Notes: generated by a model from the sequence alone, not told the origin. A stretch of DNA of 64,000 nucleotides from Robertmurraya korlensis NBRC 107688 (GCF_001591645.1 NZ_BCVH01000007.1:124001-188000), one strand, 5' to 3'; shown: positions 54,825-63,564, counted from the stretch's first letter. Program-made: numbers and translations.

Positions 54825-55412
54825 ATGCAAATACTACTAATACGACATGGACAATCAGAGGCTGACTTACTTCATGTACACGAAGGAAGCGCAGATTACC
54901 CATTGACAGAAGAGGGAATTAGACAATCGGTAAAGATGGCGGTCCGGGTAAAAAGGGAATTCCCACCTCAAATGATATGGGCAAGTACATATAAGAGGGC
55001 AGCCAAAACGGCATCCATTTTAGCTGACGCAATAGGTTGTCCAATTGAATATGTTTATGAGCTGCGTGAGCATGACAATGGGGAAATGGCAGGAAAGCCA
55101 CTTGATGAGATTCCTTTTCCCTGGCACCTGCTACCTCATGAAAAGTTTGGTGGATATGGGGAATCAGCAATGGAATTTCGAGCTAGAGGAGAACAAGTCT
55201 TTTCACAAATTCTGGCGGCTAGTAAAGAGTATAATCGTATTGCCATTGTTACACATGGAGGAATGATTTCAAGAATCCTTGAGAGCTTCTTGAATGTCCC
55301 CTTTGCACAAAAATCTTTTTTTAAGACAGATGATACCGGGATTCATCTATTAGAGATCACCGAAAATGGCAAACTCGTGTTGTTTGCGAATAGTTCTTTA
55401 CACATAAAGTAG
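54825..55412 (+). CDS. histidine phosphatase family protein
   Basis: A 195-residue phosphoglycerate-mutase-like protein. R7-H8-G9 in LIRHGQSEA is the catalytic phosphohistidine motif, and THGGMISR is the second His. Members dephosphorylate small metabolites. AAGGAGG precedes the ATG. It is monocistronic and its substrate cannot be identified from the sequence. Confidence 0.88.
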   Translation: MQILLIRHGQSEADLLHVHEGSADYPLTEEGIRQSVKMAVRVKREFPPQMIWASTYKRAAKTASILADAIGCPIEYVYELREHDNGEMAGKPLDEIPFPWHLLPHEKFGGYGESAMEFRARGEQVFSQILAASKEYNRIAIVTHGGMISRILESFLNVPFAQKSFFKTDDTGIHLLEITENGKLVLFANSSLHIK

Positions 55413-55522
55413 AGAGATTCGAAAGGGTGCTTTTTGGAACTCTTTTTTCCTATTACCTCCGAGCCTTTCATCGTATAATGAATCTATGATGTAGCTTTGA
55501 AAGAAATAGCGGAGTGATGGAA

Positions 55523-56053
55523 ATGCAATATAAAAAGATACATATTATCGGTTCTGTCGGGAGTGGCAAAACAACTCTTGCTAGAAAACTATCAAAAGAT
55601 TTACATATACCGCATTACGAATTAGATAATGTTGTATGGAAAAGATTTCAGACAGGTGATGTAAGGAGATCTGAAAGAGATAGAGATGCTTACTTAATGA
55701 ATATTGTAAATAGTCATTCTTGGGTGAATGAAGGGGTTCATTACCAGTGGGTGACTGAAAGCTTTGTTGAGGCAGAGCTAATCATTTTTTTAGATACTCG
55801 GTATTCCAAGCGTACTTATAGAATCATCAAAAGATTTTTCCTTCAGCAACTAGGGATTGAAAAATGCAATTACAAGCCTTCCTTCTCAATGTTCATGCGA
55901 ATGTTTCGGTGGAATACATATTTTGAAAAAGTTAGTAAACGAGAGATTATCGAGCTATTAAAAAAATTCGATGACAAAGTGATAATCATTCGAGATAGCA
56001 CTGAATTACAAACTTATTTAACGAAGATGGAACAGAGGGAGGATATGGTGTAA
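55523..56053 (+). CDS. P-loop kinase-like protein (FlaR/topology modulation type)
   Basis: A 176-residue P-loop NTPase: G-S-V-G-S-G-K-T at residues 10-17 is Walker A, and the WVNEGVHY and LDTRYSKRTYRIIKRF blocks match adenylate-kinase-like proteins annotated as DNA topology modulation FlaR-related. No DNA-binding domain is visible; small-molecule phosphorylation is just as likely. The ATG at 55523 fits the spacing from GGAG better than ATG 55517. The next gene starts immediately after its stop. Confidence 0.75.
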   Translation: MQYKKIHIIGSVGSGKTTLARKLSKDLHIPHYELDNVVWKRFQTGDVRRSERDRDAYLMNIVNSHSWVNEGVHYQWVTESFVEAELIIFLDTRYSKRTYRIIKRFFLQQLGIEKCNYKPSFSMFMRMFRWNTYFEKVSKREIIELLKKFDDKVIIIRDSTELQTYLTKMEQREDMV

Positions 56054-56692
56054 ATGTTAGTCCTACTCAGTGAAATCAATAATCCCCTTAATCCATCATT
56101 AGTTTTTCGACTAAGAGAACTAATAGGTGAGGGTTCGTTTACTCTAGGGTATATTCCTTCACAAACGGATAGGGATCGAATCTATTTTAATAAAAGTAAA
56201 GATTTTTTTACGTCAATTGGAATTAATAATTTCGTATACTTTGATGTGGATGAGGAATACGATGAGCGTCATATCGATCAGTTGTTATGTTGTGACGGAG
56301 TGTACCTATCAGGGGGAAATACGTTTTCTTTCTTAAATCGATTAAAAGAGCGCGGCTTACTTGAAAAAATCCGACAAATGGTGGAAGCAGGGAAACTTCT
56401 AATAGGAGTAAGTGCTGGTGCCATCATAATGTCTGACACGATTAACATGGCAGAATATATTGATCAAAATGCCGTTGGATTGGAAGATTTACATGCTTTA
56501 CAATTGGCACCATTTGAGTTTATGCCGCATTGGGTGAAGCACCAATCACAACTAGGGAAACTTCAAGAATACTCGGCTCGCACGGGAAAAAAGATTTACG
56601 CTTGTTATGATGGAGATGGAATAATTATCACTGCTGGTGAAATCAATGGGTATGGGAGTATTGTAGAAATAGGTGTGAGGGAGAAACATTAG
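56054..56692 (+). CDS. peptidase E-like S51 family protein
   Basis: A 212-residue class I glutamine-amidotransferase-fold protein. DGVYLSGGNTFSFLNRL and the nucleophile Ser120 in GVSAGAIIM match dipeptidase E (PepE) and related S51 enzymes. The start directly follows the preceding stop. The C-terminal YACYDGDGIIITAGEINGYG fits the family. Cleavage of Asp-X dipeptides is the known PepE activity, but many bacterial homologues are untested. Confidence 0.82.
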   Translation: MLVLLSEINNPLNPSLVFRLRELIGEGSFTLGYIPSQTDRDRIYFNKSKDFFTSIGINNFVYFDVDEEYDERHIDQLLCCDGVYLSGGNTFSFLNRLKERGLLEKIRQMVEAGKLLIGVSAGAIIMSDTINMAEYIDQNAVGLEDLHALQLAPFEFMPHWVKHQSQLGKLQEYSARTGKKIYACYDGDGIIITAGEINGYGSIVEIGVREKH

Positions 56693-57168
56693 TGGAATTT
56701 AGAGAAACACAGATTAGAAAATTGGATGTTACAAACAAAGAAGTAGCTGAAATCCTATTAAAGCTACAAGTCCCTTCATACATGGTGGAGGCAAAGTTGA
56801 TTAATTTTTATGATATTCCTCCGCTTAAGGATACAGTGGAAACTCTTCAGAATTGTGGAGAGGAGTTTTTTGGCTATTTTATTGACGATGATCTTTGTGG
56901 TGCTATAGCTTACAAAATGGAAGAAAAGACATTGGATATACACAGGTTAATAGTTCAACCCAATCATTTTAGAAAAGGGATAGCCAATCAGCTTCTAAGC
57001 TTCATTGAAGAGCAAGTGGAGGGCATTGACACGATCATTGTTTCAACAGGATCTGAGAATAAACCAGCTGTTGAGTTTTATCTGAATAAGGGGTTTACTA
57101 TTGAGAAATTGGTACAAGTGAATGAGCAGTTGTCACTAACATGTTTTGAAAAAAAGATTGCCAGGTAG
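56692..57168 (+). CDS. GNAT acetyltransferase
   Basis: A 158-residue acetyltransferase starting with GTG, overlapping the previous stop codon by one base. The CoA loop is VQPNHFRKGIANQLLSFIEE and the C-terminal NKPAVEFYLNKGFT supports the fold. It is translationally coupled to the S51 gene. Substrate unknown. Confidence 0.85.
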   Translation: MEFRETQIRKLDVTNKEVAEILLKLQVPSYMVEAKLINFYDIPPLKDTVETLQNCGEEFFGYFIDDDLCGAIAYKMEEKTLDIHRLIVQPNHFRKGIANQLLSFIEEQVEGIDTIIVSTGSENKPAVEFYLNKGFTIEKLVQVNEQLSLTCFEKKIAR

Positions 57169-57189
57169 CTATTTCTACCTGGCAGTTTT
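57159..57189 (+). terminator. terminator overlapping the GNAT stop
   Basis: TGCCAGGTAG / CTACCTGGCA 10-bp stem, whose left arm contains the TAG stop codon, followed by GTTTTGG. Confidence 0.75.
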
Positions 57190-57215
57190 GGTCTAGGTTA
57201 TTAAACCTAGGTTCT

Positions 57216-58193
57216 TTATGAAAATGTCTCTTTTTTAACATTTATGCTTGGTTTAGGGCTTTTTTTCGATAAAAAGCTATGCAAAAGCATGCCGAACATG
57301 ACGATAAATAGTCCGATTGTTGCAAGTGTACTCGGTAATGGGGTGGATAAAAGGATGACTTCCCCCACAATGACAAAAATGACTTGAGTCGACTGTGTTG
57401 CTTCGACCGCTGCGAGCTTGTCGTGGTTATCTCTTACACGATCGGTAGCGATGAAGAATAATGTCGTGGCAATCACTCCAGAGGAAATGGCAACAATGAA
57501 TGACTGTACTATTTGATCGGTTGATGGCGGCCCAACTTGAACATATCCAACTCCAGCAAGCAGTAGCCAGAATGGAAGACTCGCCAGGGTCATACCAAAT
57601 ACCCGCTGAAAAGTATCCAATTTCCCACCACAAATATCCATCATTTTTCTATTACCCAGTGGGTAACAAAAAGCCGCCACGAGGACAGGAAAAGTGCTTG
57701 CTATTACAACCTCGAAGGTTAAACTTTGAGCGTGCTGCCATTGTATCAGTACAACACCTATTAGAATGAAAAACGAAATGAATAAGGCCTGTATCGGAAT
57801 TTGCTGTCGAACCTTGATTGGACCATTCTTTGACTCCACCGTTTTATAAAACAGTGGACCCAGAAATACCCCGGCCACAATGGTAAGTGGCCAAGTACCA
57901 GCAACGAGCCAGCCGGGACCAAATGCGGCAGCAAAGGTTATAGGCGCATAAAATAATACAAAGCCTACAAAGCTCCAAAAAATCCAGGGAAGAGGATTGG
58001 AAACCATCTCCTGCCACATATGTTTTAGATTTCTTCTAAACATTACAATGATTAATAAAAAGGGTACCATAAAAATGTATCGTAACGAGGAACTCCATAG
58101 CCAACTGCCTCCAGATAGCTCCATCGATCGATTCAATATAAATGTGACAGCAAAAAACAACGAAGCTAAAATCCCTAATGTAATTTCTTTCAT
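57216..58193 (-). CDS. EmrE/DMT-type multidrug efflux family protein
   Basis: A 325-residue membrane protein with about ten hydrophobic helices, of the multidrug resistance efflux transporter family (PF13536, drug/metabolite superfamily). LSGGSWLWSSSLRYIFMVPF and WLVAGTWPLTIVAGVFLGPLF are recognisable blocks. The ATG at 58193 follows AGAGGA on the minus strand; a TTG-initiated 18-base extension is unlikely. Substrate unknown. A small AT-rich hairpin (57195-57211) lies at its 3' end. Confidence 0.82.
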   Translation of the reverse strand: MKEITLGILASLFFAVTFILNRSMELSGGSWLWSSSLRYIFMVPFLLIIVMFRRNLKHMWQEMVSNPLPWIFWSFVGFVLFYAPITFAAAFGPGWLVAGTWPLTIVAGVFLGPLFYKTVESKNGPIKVRQQIPIQALFISFFILIGVVLIQWQHAQSLTFEVVIASTFPVLVAAFCYPLGNRKMMDICGGKLDTFQRVFGMTLASLPFWLLLAGVGYVQVGPPSTDQIVQSFIVAISSGVIATTLFFIATDRVRDNHDKLAAVEATQSTQVIFVIVGEVILLSTPLPSTLATIGLFIVMFGMLLHSFLSKKSPKPSINVKKETFS

Positions 58194-58422
58194 ATGTGCA
58201 CATCCTCTCAAACATTAACCACATTATAATATATAATTCTTATATAATACCATAACATTCCAAATTTTTGGAGAATTCACTTTCCCAAGTGGTTAATGGT
58301 AAATTTAAAAAAGGGATGTTATATGTACAAGTTTCTCTTTAAGTTTATACACATATGATGGTTGGTGAGTAAACCATTTATGTTTGCTAGGTATACATAA
58401 TTGCAGAAGGTGGAAGGTTCAG

Positions 58423-58860
58423 ATGGAAATTTTGGTCTTCGGTCAGAAGGTTACTAATCTTGGGTATAAGACGAGAGTTGGTGTGTATGGCATCATTCTC
58501 AATGAAAATAGGGATCAAATTTTGCTTATCCGTACGATTCGTGGAGGGTACTTTTTACCTGGTGGAGGGATTGAGGAAACAGAGAATCATGAGGAGTGCC
58601 TACATAGAGAAATGCTCGAGGAGACAGGATTTCTCGTAGTAGTGGGGGAGTACCTTGGGCAGGCTAAAAAATATCATCTTGCAATGGGGAAAAATCCAAC
58701 CTTGAGCCATGCGCATTTTTACTTCGCTACACTTTGTGAAAAGGTGCAAGAGCCGATTGAGATGGATGAGGAACCTATATGGGTGACTATAGATAAAGCA
58801 GAAGAATTATTATTTCATGAACATCAAGTATGGGGAGTAAAGCAGGCAATTAATAAATAG
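58423..58860 (+). CDS. NUDIX hydrolase
   Basis: A 145-residue protein with a complete Nudix box (GX5EX7REUXEEXGU) in GGGIEETENHEECLHREMLE followed by ETGF. It hydrolyses a nucleoside-diphosphate-linked compound. The ATG at 58423 follows AAGGTGGAAGG; the upstream frame to 58384 is not supported. Substrate unknown. Confidence 0.9.
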   Translation: MEILVFGQKVTNLGYKTRVGVYGIILNENRDQILLIRTIRGGYFLPGGGIEETENHEECLHREMLEETGFLVVVGEYLGQAKKYHLAMGKNPTLSHAHFYFATLCEKVQEPIEMDEEPIWVTIDKAEELLFHEHQVWGVKQAINK

Positions 58861-58864
58861 AAGA

Positions 58865-58890
58865 AAAAGACTGCTTTTAACAGTCTTCTC
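58865..58890 (+). terminator. terminator after the NUDIX gene
   Basis: AAGACTG / CAGTCTT 7-bp stem with 7-base loop, extended by flanking A/T pairs. It may also serve the small minus-strand gene ending at 58907. Confidence 0.7.
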
Positions 58891-58906
58891 CAGTGTAGAT
58901 TTTTAG

Positions 58907-59047
58907 TTAGCTTTGTTTTTGATTATTATGAATGGGTACATTCTTCGGTGATTTTGGGAAGCCTTGTTTTCCCTTTCCAGGTCCTGTTAGTGTGTTTCTC
59001 TCATCCAGAACTTTTCCGCTATATTCAATAGGTCTTTCATCTGCCAT
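58907..59047 (-). CDS. 46-aa hydrophilic protein (not found by a long-ORF search)
   Basis: ATG at 59047, stop at 58907, with a strong GGGAGGTG six bases before the start. The product is polar, Lys/Gly/Pro-rich (for example LTGPGKGKQGFPKSPK), without Cys or a hydrophobic segment. I cannot match it to a named family; its composition is like small acid-soluble or other sporulation-associated proteins, but that is only an impression. A plus-strand frame spanning the same bases lacks a ribosome-binding site. Confidence 0.6.
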   Translation of the reverse strand: MADERPIEYSGKVLDERNTLTGPGKGKQGFPKSPKNVPIHNNQKQS

Positions 59048-59118
59048 TATTTTCACCTCCCATTATAGGGTGAGTGATTATGGTTGTTTAGATACATACT
59101 TTTCGAGTTATTAATTTC

Positions 59119-59475
59119 TTAATCATCTAAGTACTTTAAGTACTCGTAGTGGTCTGTTGGTACAGATTTAACGACCTCTCCAGCCTCATTATGGTAGATC
59201 TCGTATTCTCTGAATGTTTCAATGATGTAACCATCCACGAGTTCTGTTTTTTCAAGCTTTAGTTCTAATGAAGCAAGAACAGCTTCTTCCTCATCATTTT
59301 CTACATCAGAATTTGCTTCTGTTGTTTCGGAAGTGTCAGAATCATCAACGGACGGAATAGAAGGGTACATGTTAGTTGGTACGTTTGGATGAGTAAGGGT
59401 CGAGTTTGGAGATTCCATATAAGCTACCAGGGTTATAAGGGCAAATACACTAATGAGATACATATATTTTTTCAT
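59119..59475 (-). CDS. secreted or membrane-anchored acidic protein
   Basis: A 118-residue protein with an N-terminal hydrophobic helix (about residues 5-20) and a low-complexity acidic stretch (about 45-66, Ser/Asp/Glu/Thr-rich). The C-terminal half is EXXYXX-rich (YEIYHNEAGEV). No lipobox and no known domain. GGAGTTATT precedes the start. It could be anchored through the uncleaved helix. Function unknown. Confidence 0.6.
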   Translation of the reverse strand: MKKYMYLISVFALITLVAYMESPNSTLTHPNVPTNMYPSIPSVDDSDTSETTEANSDVENDEEEAVLASLELKLEKTELVDGYIIETFREYEIYHNEAGEVVKSVPTDHYEYLKYLDD

Positions 59476-59633
59476 AATGAATAACTCCTTCTCACTATAT
59501 ATTAAACTATATGCAAAGCTGTTATAAATAGACCAAGCTGTTGGCCTTCAAAAGGATAGGGACGCCATAAAACTAGAACAAACAATCCTGCATATATATA
59601 GAAAAAGAGTTTAGAGGTAAAGGAGATGGGTAA

Positions 59634-59918
59634 ATGATTATTACTTTTGCTGTACTGATATCAGTTTTTATTTTCTTTACTACTGTTCGAACCTTAAGAA
59701 ATAGAAGTTGGAGTTTAATATGGTCTTCCTTTGGATACGAAGATTATTTTAAGATGATGGCAAAGCTCAAAAATAAGGGGATTTCTTGTAAAGTTGAAAC
59801 ACCATATAGAGGTATAAGTACACGATCGGATCGTTATAAGGACAATACTCAATACGATATTTATGTTAAAAAGGGAATGGAACAAGAGGCAATCGCTGCA
59901 TTACAACAAAATCATTAA
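59634..59918 (+). CDS. small membrane-anchored protein
   Basis: A 94-residue protein with one N-terminal transmembrane helix (about residues 2-21) and a basic cytoplasmic domain that ends in a predicted helix (GMEQEAIAALQQ). AAAGGAGATGG precedes the ATG. The Lys-rich YDIYVKKG block resembles small regulatory-like domains (DUF2007-type, signal-transducing) in other bacteria, but the match is weak. Function unknown. Confidence 0.6.
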   Translation: MIITFAVLISVFIFFTTVRTLRNRSWSLIWSSFGYEDYFKMMAKLKNKGISCKVETPYRGISTRSDRYKDNTQYDIYVKKGMEQEAIAALQQNH

Positions 59919-59926
59919 GATGGGTG

Positions 59927-59956
59927 GGAGGATCTTTTTAGAAGTTCTCCCTTTTT
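59927..59956 (+). terminator. terminator after the small membrane gene
   Basis: GGGAG / CTCCC stem with an inner TCT/AGA pairing, followed by TTTTTG. Confidence 0.6.
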
Positions 59957-60047
59957 GTGTTTTTAGGCTGACTAACAAAGGTTATTGTTGGTTCATAATA
60001 GAGGAAAGTATAATATGGTGTGTATAAGGGAAGTGAAATAGATAAAC

Positions 60048-60458
60048 ATGCAAAAGTCAATCCAGATTTCAACATATGAAGAATACGAGACCCTCGAGCG
60101 TGAATTGGAGCATTACATAGAAGAGTATCAATCAGAGAATATACATCTCGTTATGTACTCTATACGAGAAGCGGTAAACAATGCATTTGAACACGGGATA
60201 AAAAACAATTCATTACTAGCTATTACCGTTACAACTCAAATAAGTGATAGTATGATGATTGTAGAAGTCGAGCATAATGGAGACGGTTTCAATTACGAAG
60301 AAAGAGTACTATTATTGGAAGATCCTGATCAATATTTTATGGAAATCTTGTCGAGTAGTAGGGGAAGAGGAATAGCAATCATGAAAAAGTGTGCAAAGCA
60401 AATCTCCTACTCTGAGGATGGACGAAAACTTACATTACTTTTTGAGCTTGAAAAATGA
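60048..60458 (+). CDS. RsbW/SpoIIAB-like ATP-binding protein
   Basis: A 136-residue stand-alone HATPase (PF13581). The N box is REAVNNAFEHG, the G1 box HNGDGF and the G2 region RGRGIAIM. In the second box His replaces the usual Asp, a variation seen in some anti-sigma kinases. Members phosphorylate an anti-anti-sigma factor or bind a sigma factor; neither partner is encoded next to it, so it may be an orphan serine-protein kinase. Ribosome-binding site is moderate (GGAAGTG). Confidence 0.75.
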   Translation: MQKSIQISTYEEYETLERELEHYIEEYQSENIHLVMYSIREAVNNAFEHGIKNNSLLAITVTTQISDSMMIVEVEHNGDGFNYEERVLLLEDPDQYFMEILSSSRGRGIAIMKKCAKQISYSEDGRKLTLLFELEK

Positions 60459-60493
60459 ATTCCCTTTAATCCTTTATGTTAAAAACCATATGA

Positions 60494-60530
60494 AAAGACC
60501 CTCTTCACACAAAAGAGGGTCTTTGTTTAT
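60494..60530 (+). terminator. bidirectional terminator
   Basis: AAAGACCCTCTT / AAGAGGGTCTTT 12-bp stem with 7-base loop between the RsbW-like gene (plus) and the permease gene (minus). Confidence 0.92.
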
Positions 60531-61534
60531 TTTTTTAAAAGAAGATATAGGAAATAAGGAGCACCAATTAGGGCCACCATGATCCCGGCTGCAATGCCTT
60601 CAGGTTCAATGATATTACGTCCAATGGTATCAGCAAATAATAGCAACCATCCTCCAGCTAATAGAGCCACTGGAATAAACAATTGGTTTCTTGGTCCAAC
60701 CATCGCTTTTGCCATATGTGGAGCCATTAAACCGATGAAGCTTATGCCACCTGTCACGGAAACGGCAGAAGCAGCTAACGCAACAGCTGTGGTTAATAAA
60801 ATGATTCTTTCCTTTTCAATGGAAATACCTACTCCAATGGAGATAGATTCACCTAAGGCTAATATATTAATCCGATTTGCTTTGTATAAAGTAAAGGGAA
60901 TTAACACAAGTAACCATGGGAGAATAGCCCACACAAATGGCCAATCTGTTCCCCATATATTTCCTGCCAGCCACTTAGCAATAAAGTCTACCTTCGCTCG
61001 TTCCGCAGATGAAATGAGGACGATCATGGCTCCAGAAAGTGCCATTGAGAAACCAACACCTACTAGTACCAATCGCATTGGCTGAAGACCAACACTTTTC
61101 TTGTAAGATGAGATATAAATTAGTGCTGATGTAATGATGGCTCCTAAAAATGCAAGGATCGGAATTGCATAAGCAAATGTTGCTGCATCGATAGGTGCAA
61201 AAAGGAAAAAAACGGTTATCGCTACACCAGCCCCAGAATTAATCCCGATGATGCCAGGATCTGCTAAATCATTTCGTGTAATTCCTTGCAGAATGGCACC
61301 GGATAAAGCAAGAGCCATGCCTGCTAACAATGTAATGACAATCCGGGGAAGGCGGATATCAAAAAGAATAAATTCTTCCTTAAATGACCCATATCCAAAT
61401 AAGGTAGGAAGGATTCGATCATAGCTAACAGAAGAGTAACCAAGACCTAAACTTACAATCATGGTACCTAAGATAAGTACGAGCAGAGCTATTACAATGG
61501 CTCTTTGTTTTTTTATAATATTCTGGTGAATCAT
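60527..61534 (-). CDS. iron-siderophore ABC permease (FecCD/YfhA-like)
   Basis: FecCD-family permease, 335 aa, about ten transmembrane helices, carrying LSGAILQGITRNDLADPGIIGI and the final GAPYFLYLLLKK. Third gene of an operon ATPase-permease-permease; its ATG overlaps the stop of the preceding permease by four bases. Related to YfhA, which works with YfiZ and the ATPase YusV in B. subtilis hydroxamate-siderophore uptake. No binding protein is encoded in the operon. Confidence 0.88.
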   Translation of the reverse strand: MIHQNIIKKQRAIVIALLVLILGTMIVSLGLGYSSVSYDRILPTLFGYGSFKEEFILFDIRLPRIVITLLAGMALALSGAILQGITRNDLADPGIIGINSGAGVAITVFFLFAPIDAATFAYAIPILAFLGAIITSALIYISSYKKSVGLQPMRLVLVGVGFSMALSGAMIVLISSAERAKVDFIAKWLAGNIWGTDWPFVWAILPWLLVLIPFTLYKANRINILALGESISIGVGISIEKERIILLTTAVALAASAVSVTGGISFIGLMAPHMAKAMVGPRNQLFIPVALLAGGWLLLFADTIGRNIIEPEGIAAGIMVALIGAPYFLYLLLKK

Positions 61535-62547
61535 GAGAATTCTTTCCCTCCTTTACGGATGATAAATAAAAAGAAGGGGAGCCCCATCATAGCAACAATG
61601 GCTGCCACTGGTGTTTCGTATGGCGTGTTTAGCGTTCGCCCAATCGTGTCCGCTAGAAGCATAAATGTCCCTCCAACAATAGTGGACATTGGAAGAATCA
61701 ATCGGTAGTCAGTTCCGACTATTGTACGAACAATATGGGGTACCAGTAAACCGATAAAAGCTAGATTACCAGCTAAGGCTACAGCTGCTCCAGAAAGAAC
61801 GATGACAATGACAAACAAAAAGGCTTTTATACGAGTCGTGTTTTGTCCTAAACCTACCGCGACTTCTTCATTTAAGCTTAGAATGGTTAGTTGCCTAGAA
61901 AGGAAAATGGCAATAATAATTCCAATCATAATGACAGGGACTACTATTTGAAGTTGTCCCCAGTTGGTTCCGATTACTCCTCCAGCTGTCCACATGGAAA
62001 CATCTTTTGAGATTTTAAAGAGGATAGCAATGCCTTCAGTAATAGCAAAAAGAAAGGCAGATATTGCTGATCCTGCAAGAACGATACGGATGGGGGAAAA
62101 TCCACCTTTTTTTACTGCACTTATACCAAAAACGAGCAAAGCTCCAACAGACGCACCAATAAAACAAGCGAGCATAACCCAGTAGTAATTGGCAGATGGT
62201 AGTAAAGCAAAAGTAATGGCTAATCCTGCATTCGCTCCTGCGGTAAGACCCAACAAGCCTGGATCAGCTATTGGGTTTCGTGTCATTCCTTGCATGATTG
62301 CCCCAGACACAGCTAGTGCCGCCCCAACCACTATTGCAGCAATTTCGCGTGGCAATCGAATTTCTTGTAAGATTAATATTTTTTCACTGGTCTGATTAGA
62401 TAATAAAGCAAGCCAAACATCCTTGAAAGTGGTATCGGCAGCACCGAAAACCATTGCAATTCCAAACATAAGAATAAATAGAATGAGTGCAACCATACAT
62501 TTGAAGAAAAACGATATCGCTTTGTTATTATGTATCAATCCATTCAC
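61531..62547 (-). CDS. iron-siderophore ABC permease (FecCD/YfiZ-like)
   Basis: FecCD-family permease, 338 aa, about ten transmembrane helices, with VSGAIMQGMTRNPIADPGLL and the mirror GIGLLVP-like loop near the C-terminus. The start is GTG at 62547, but the ribosome-binding site lies so close that a TTG start at 62538 is also possible. A hairpin with T-run lies between it and the ATPase gene upstream. Partner of the permease encoded at 60527-61534. Confidence 0.87.
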   Translation of the reverse strand: MNGLIHNNKAISFFFKCMVALILFILMFGIAMVFGAADTTFKDVWLALLSNQTSEKILILQEIRLPREIAAIVVGAALAVSGAIMQGMTRNPIADPGLLGLTAGANAGLAITFALLPSANYYWVMLACFIGASVGALLVFGISAVKKGGFSPIRIVLAGSAISAFLFAITEGIAILFKISKDVSMWTAGGVIGTNWGQLQIVVPVIMIGIIIAIFLSRQLTILSLNEEVAVGLGQNTTRIKAFLFVIVIVLSGAAVALAGNLAFIGLLVPHIVRTIVGTDYRLILPMSTIVGGTFMLLADTIGRTLNTPYETPVAAIVAMMGLPFFLFIIRKGGKEFS

Positions 62548-62565
62548 CTCGCTTTTTAAATATCA

Positions 62566-62599
62566 AAAGAAAAAGAGGAATTCGTCAATGAATTCCTCT
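62566..62599 (-). terminator. intra-operon terminator/attenuator
   Basis: Read on the minus strand, AGAGGAATT / AATTCCTCT forms a 9-bp stem with 8-base loop followed by TTTTTCTTTT. It lies between the ATPase and permease genes, so only part of the transcripts may continue into the permeases. Confidence 0.75.
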
Positions 62600-62617
62600 A
62601 CAACGTAGTACCAGTAA

Positions 62618-63457
62618 TTAAACACTAACAGGAATAAGATTAGTAACCGAGTGTTTTTCTTGTATGGAATTCCCTTTAAATAAGTTGTAGGTTATACACA
62701 TTGGTTTATTTGTTCGTGGATCTCTGCCGATTTCAGCATCAATTTGAAATACTTCACGCAATACGTCACGTTGTATCACTTCTTCACATGTACCCGCTTT
62801 TACAATTTCTCCTGCTTTTAAGGCAATCAAATGGTCTGCAAATCGAGCGGCTTGATTCAAGTCATGTAACACCATGACAATCGTTCGTCCTTCATTTTGG
62901 TTTAATTCTTGTAAAAGCTCTAGAACCTCGAGCTGATGAGCCATGTCCAAATAAGTAGTAGGTTCATCTAGGAAAATAATATCTGTTTCCTGAGCAAGTG
63001 CCATAGCAATCCATACCCGTTGTCTTTGACCGCCAGAAAGGGCGTCAACAGGTCGATATTTAAACTCAATTGTACCTGTGGCCTCAAGAGCCCAATCAAT
63101 CACTTCATAATCTCGTTTCGTCAAACGACCAAACCCTTTTTGATAAGGGAAGCGACCATAACTGACGAGCTCGCCAACCGTTAGGCCACCAACACTTTCA
63201 GGCGACTGGGGGAGTATGGCCATTTTTCTAGCTAACTCTTTGGTATGCTGCTTAGCAATGTCCTCTCCATCTAATAGGACTGTGCCAGCTTGTTGAGAAA
63301 TAATCCGTGTAATTGCTTTAAGTAAAGTCGATTTTCCACAGCCATTGGAACCAATAATGGTGGTGATTTTATTATCTGGTATATGGATACTGAGGTTTTT
63401 TACTATCGTACGTTCTCCATAAGCAACGGATAGTTGGTCTGTATATAAGCGAACCAT
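62618..63457 (-). CDS. iron-siderophore ABC ATPase (YusV/FepC-like)
   Basis: An ABC ATPase of 279 aa. Walker A GSNGCGKSTLL, signature LSGGQRQRVWIA, Walker B IIFLDEPTTYLD and the switch His in VLHDLNQAARF are all intact. It matches the YusV/FepC/FhuC group. First gene of the operon: GGAGG is 6 bases before the ATG and a Fur-controlled promoter lies 60 bases further out. Unlike the common arrangement, it is encoded before its permeases. Confidence 0.92.
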   Translation of the reverse strand: MVRLYTDQLSVAYGERTIVKNLSIHIPDNKITTIIGSNGCGKSTLLKAITRIISQQAGTVLLDGEDIAKQHTKELARKMAILPQSPESVGGLTVGELVSYGRFPYQKGFGRLTKRDYEVIDWALEATGTIEFKYRPVDALSGGQRQRVWIAMALAQETDIIFLDEPTTYLDMAHQLEVLELLQELNQNEGRTIVMVLHDLNQAARFADHLIALKAGEIVKAGTCEEVIQRDVLREVFQIDAEIGRDPRTNKPMCITYNLFKGNSIQEKHSVTNLIPVSV

Positions 63458-63488
63458 TGGAAACCTCCTTATATAAAAATTAATTAAT

Positions 63489-63546
63489 TGATAATGATTA
63501 TCAGTATCGATGTTTTAACTATAAAACGCATTCATTCAACTGTCAA
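63489..63546 (-). promoter_or_regulatory. promoter with Fur box of the siderophore operon
   Basis: On the minus strand -35 TTGACA (63546-63541), 17-base spacer, -10 TATAGT (63523-63518). Just downstream of the start point is TGATAATGATTATCA (63489-63503), a perfect 7-1-7 Fur box. Iron-replete repression by Fur is strongly indicated. Confidence 0.92.
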
Positions 63547-63564
63547 TAAATTTTTTTTTTATTT

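Noticed and set aside
58932-59114. 60-codon plus-strand ORF
   Set aside because: No ribosome-binding site; the opposite-strand 46-codon gene with GGGAGGTG explains the region.
60579-61085. 168-codon plus-strand ORF within the permease gene
   Set aside because: It is antisense to a conserved FecCD permease, has repetitive low-complexity composition and no ribosome-binding site.
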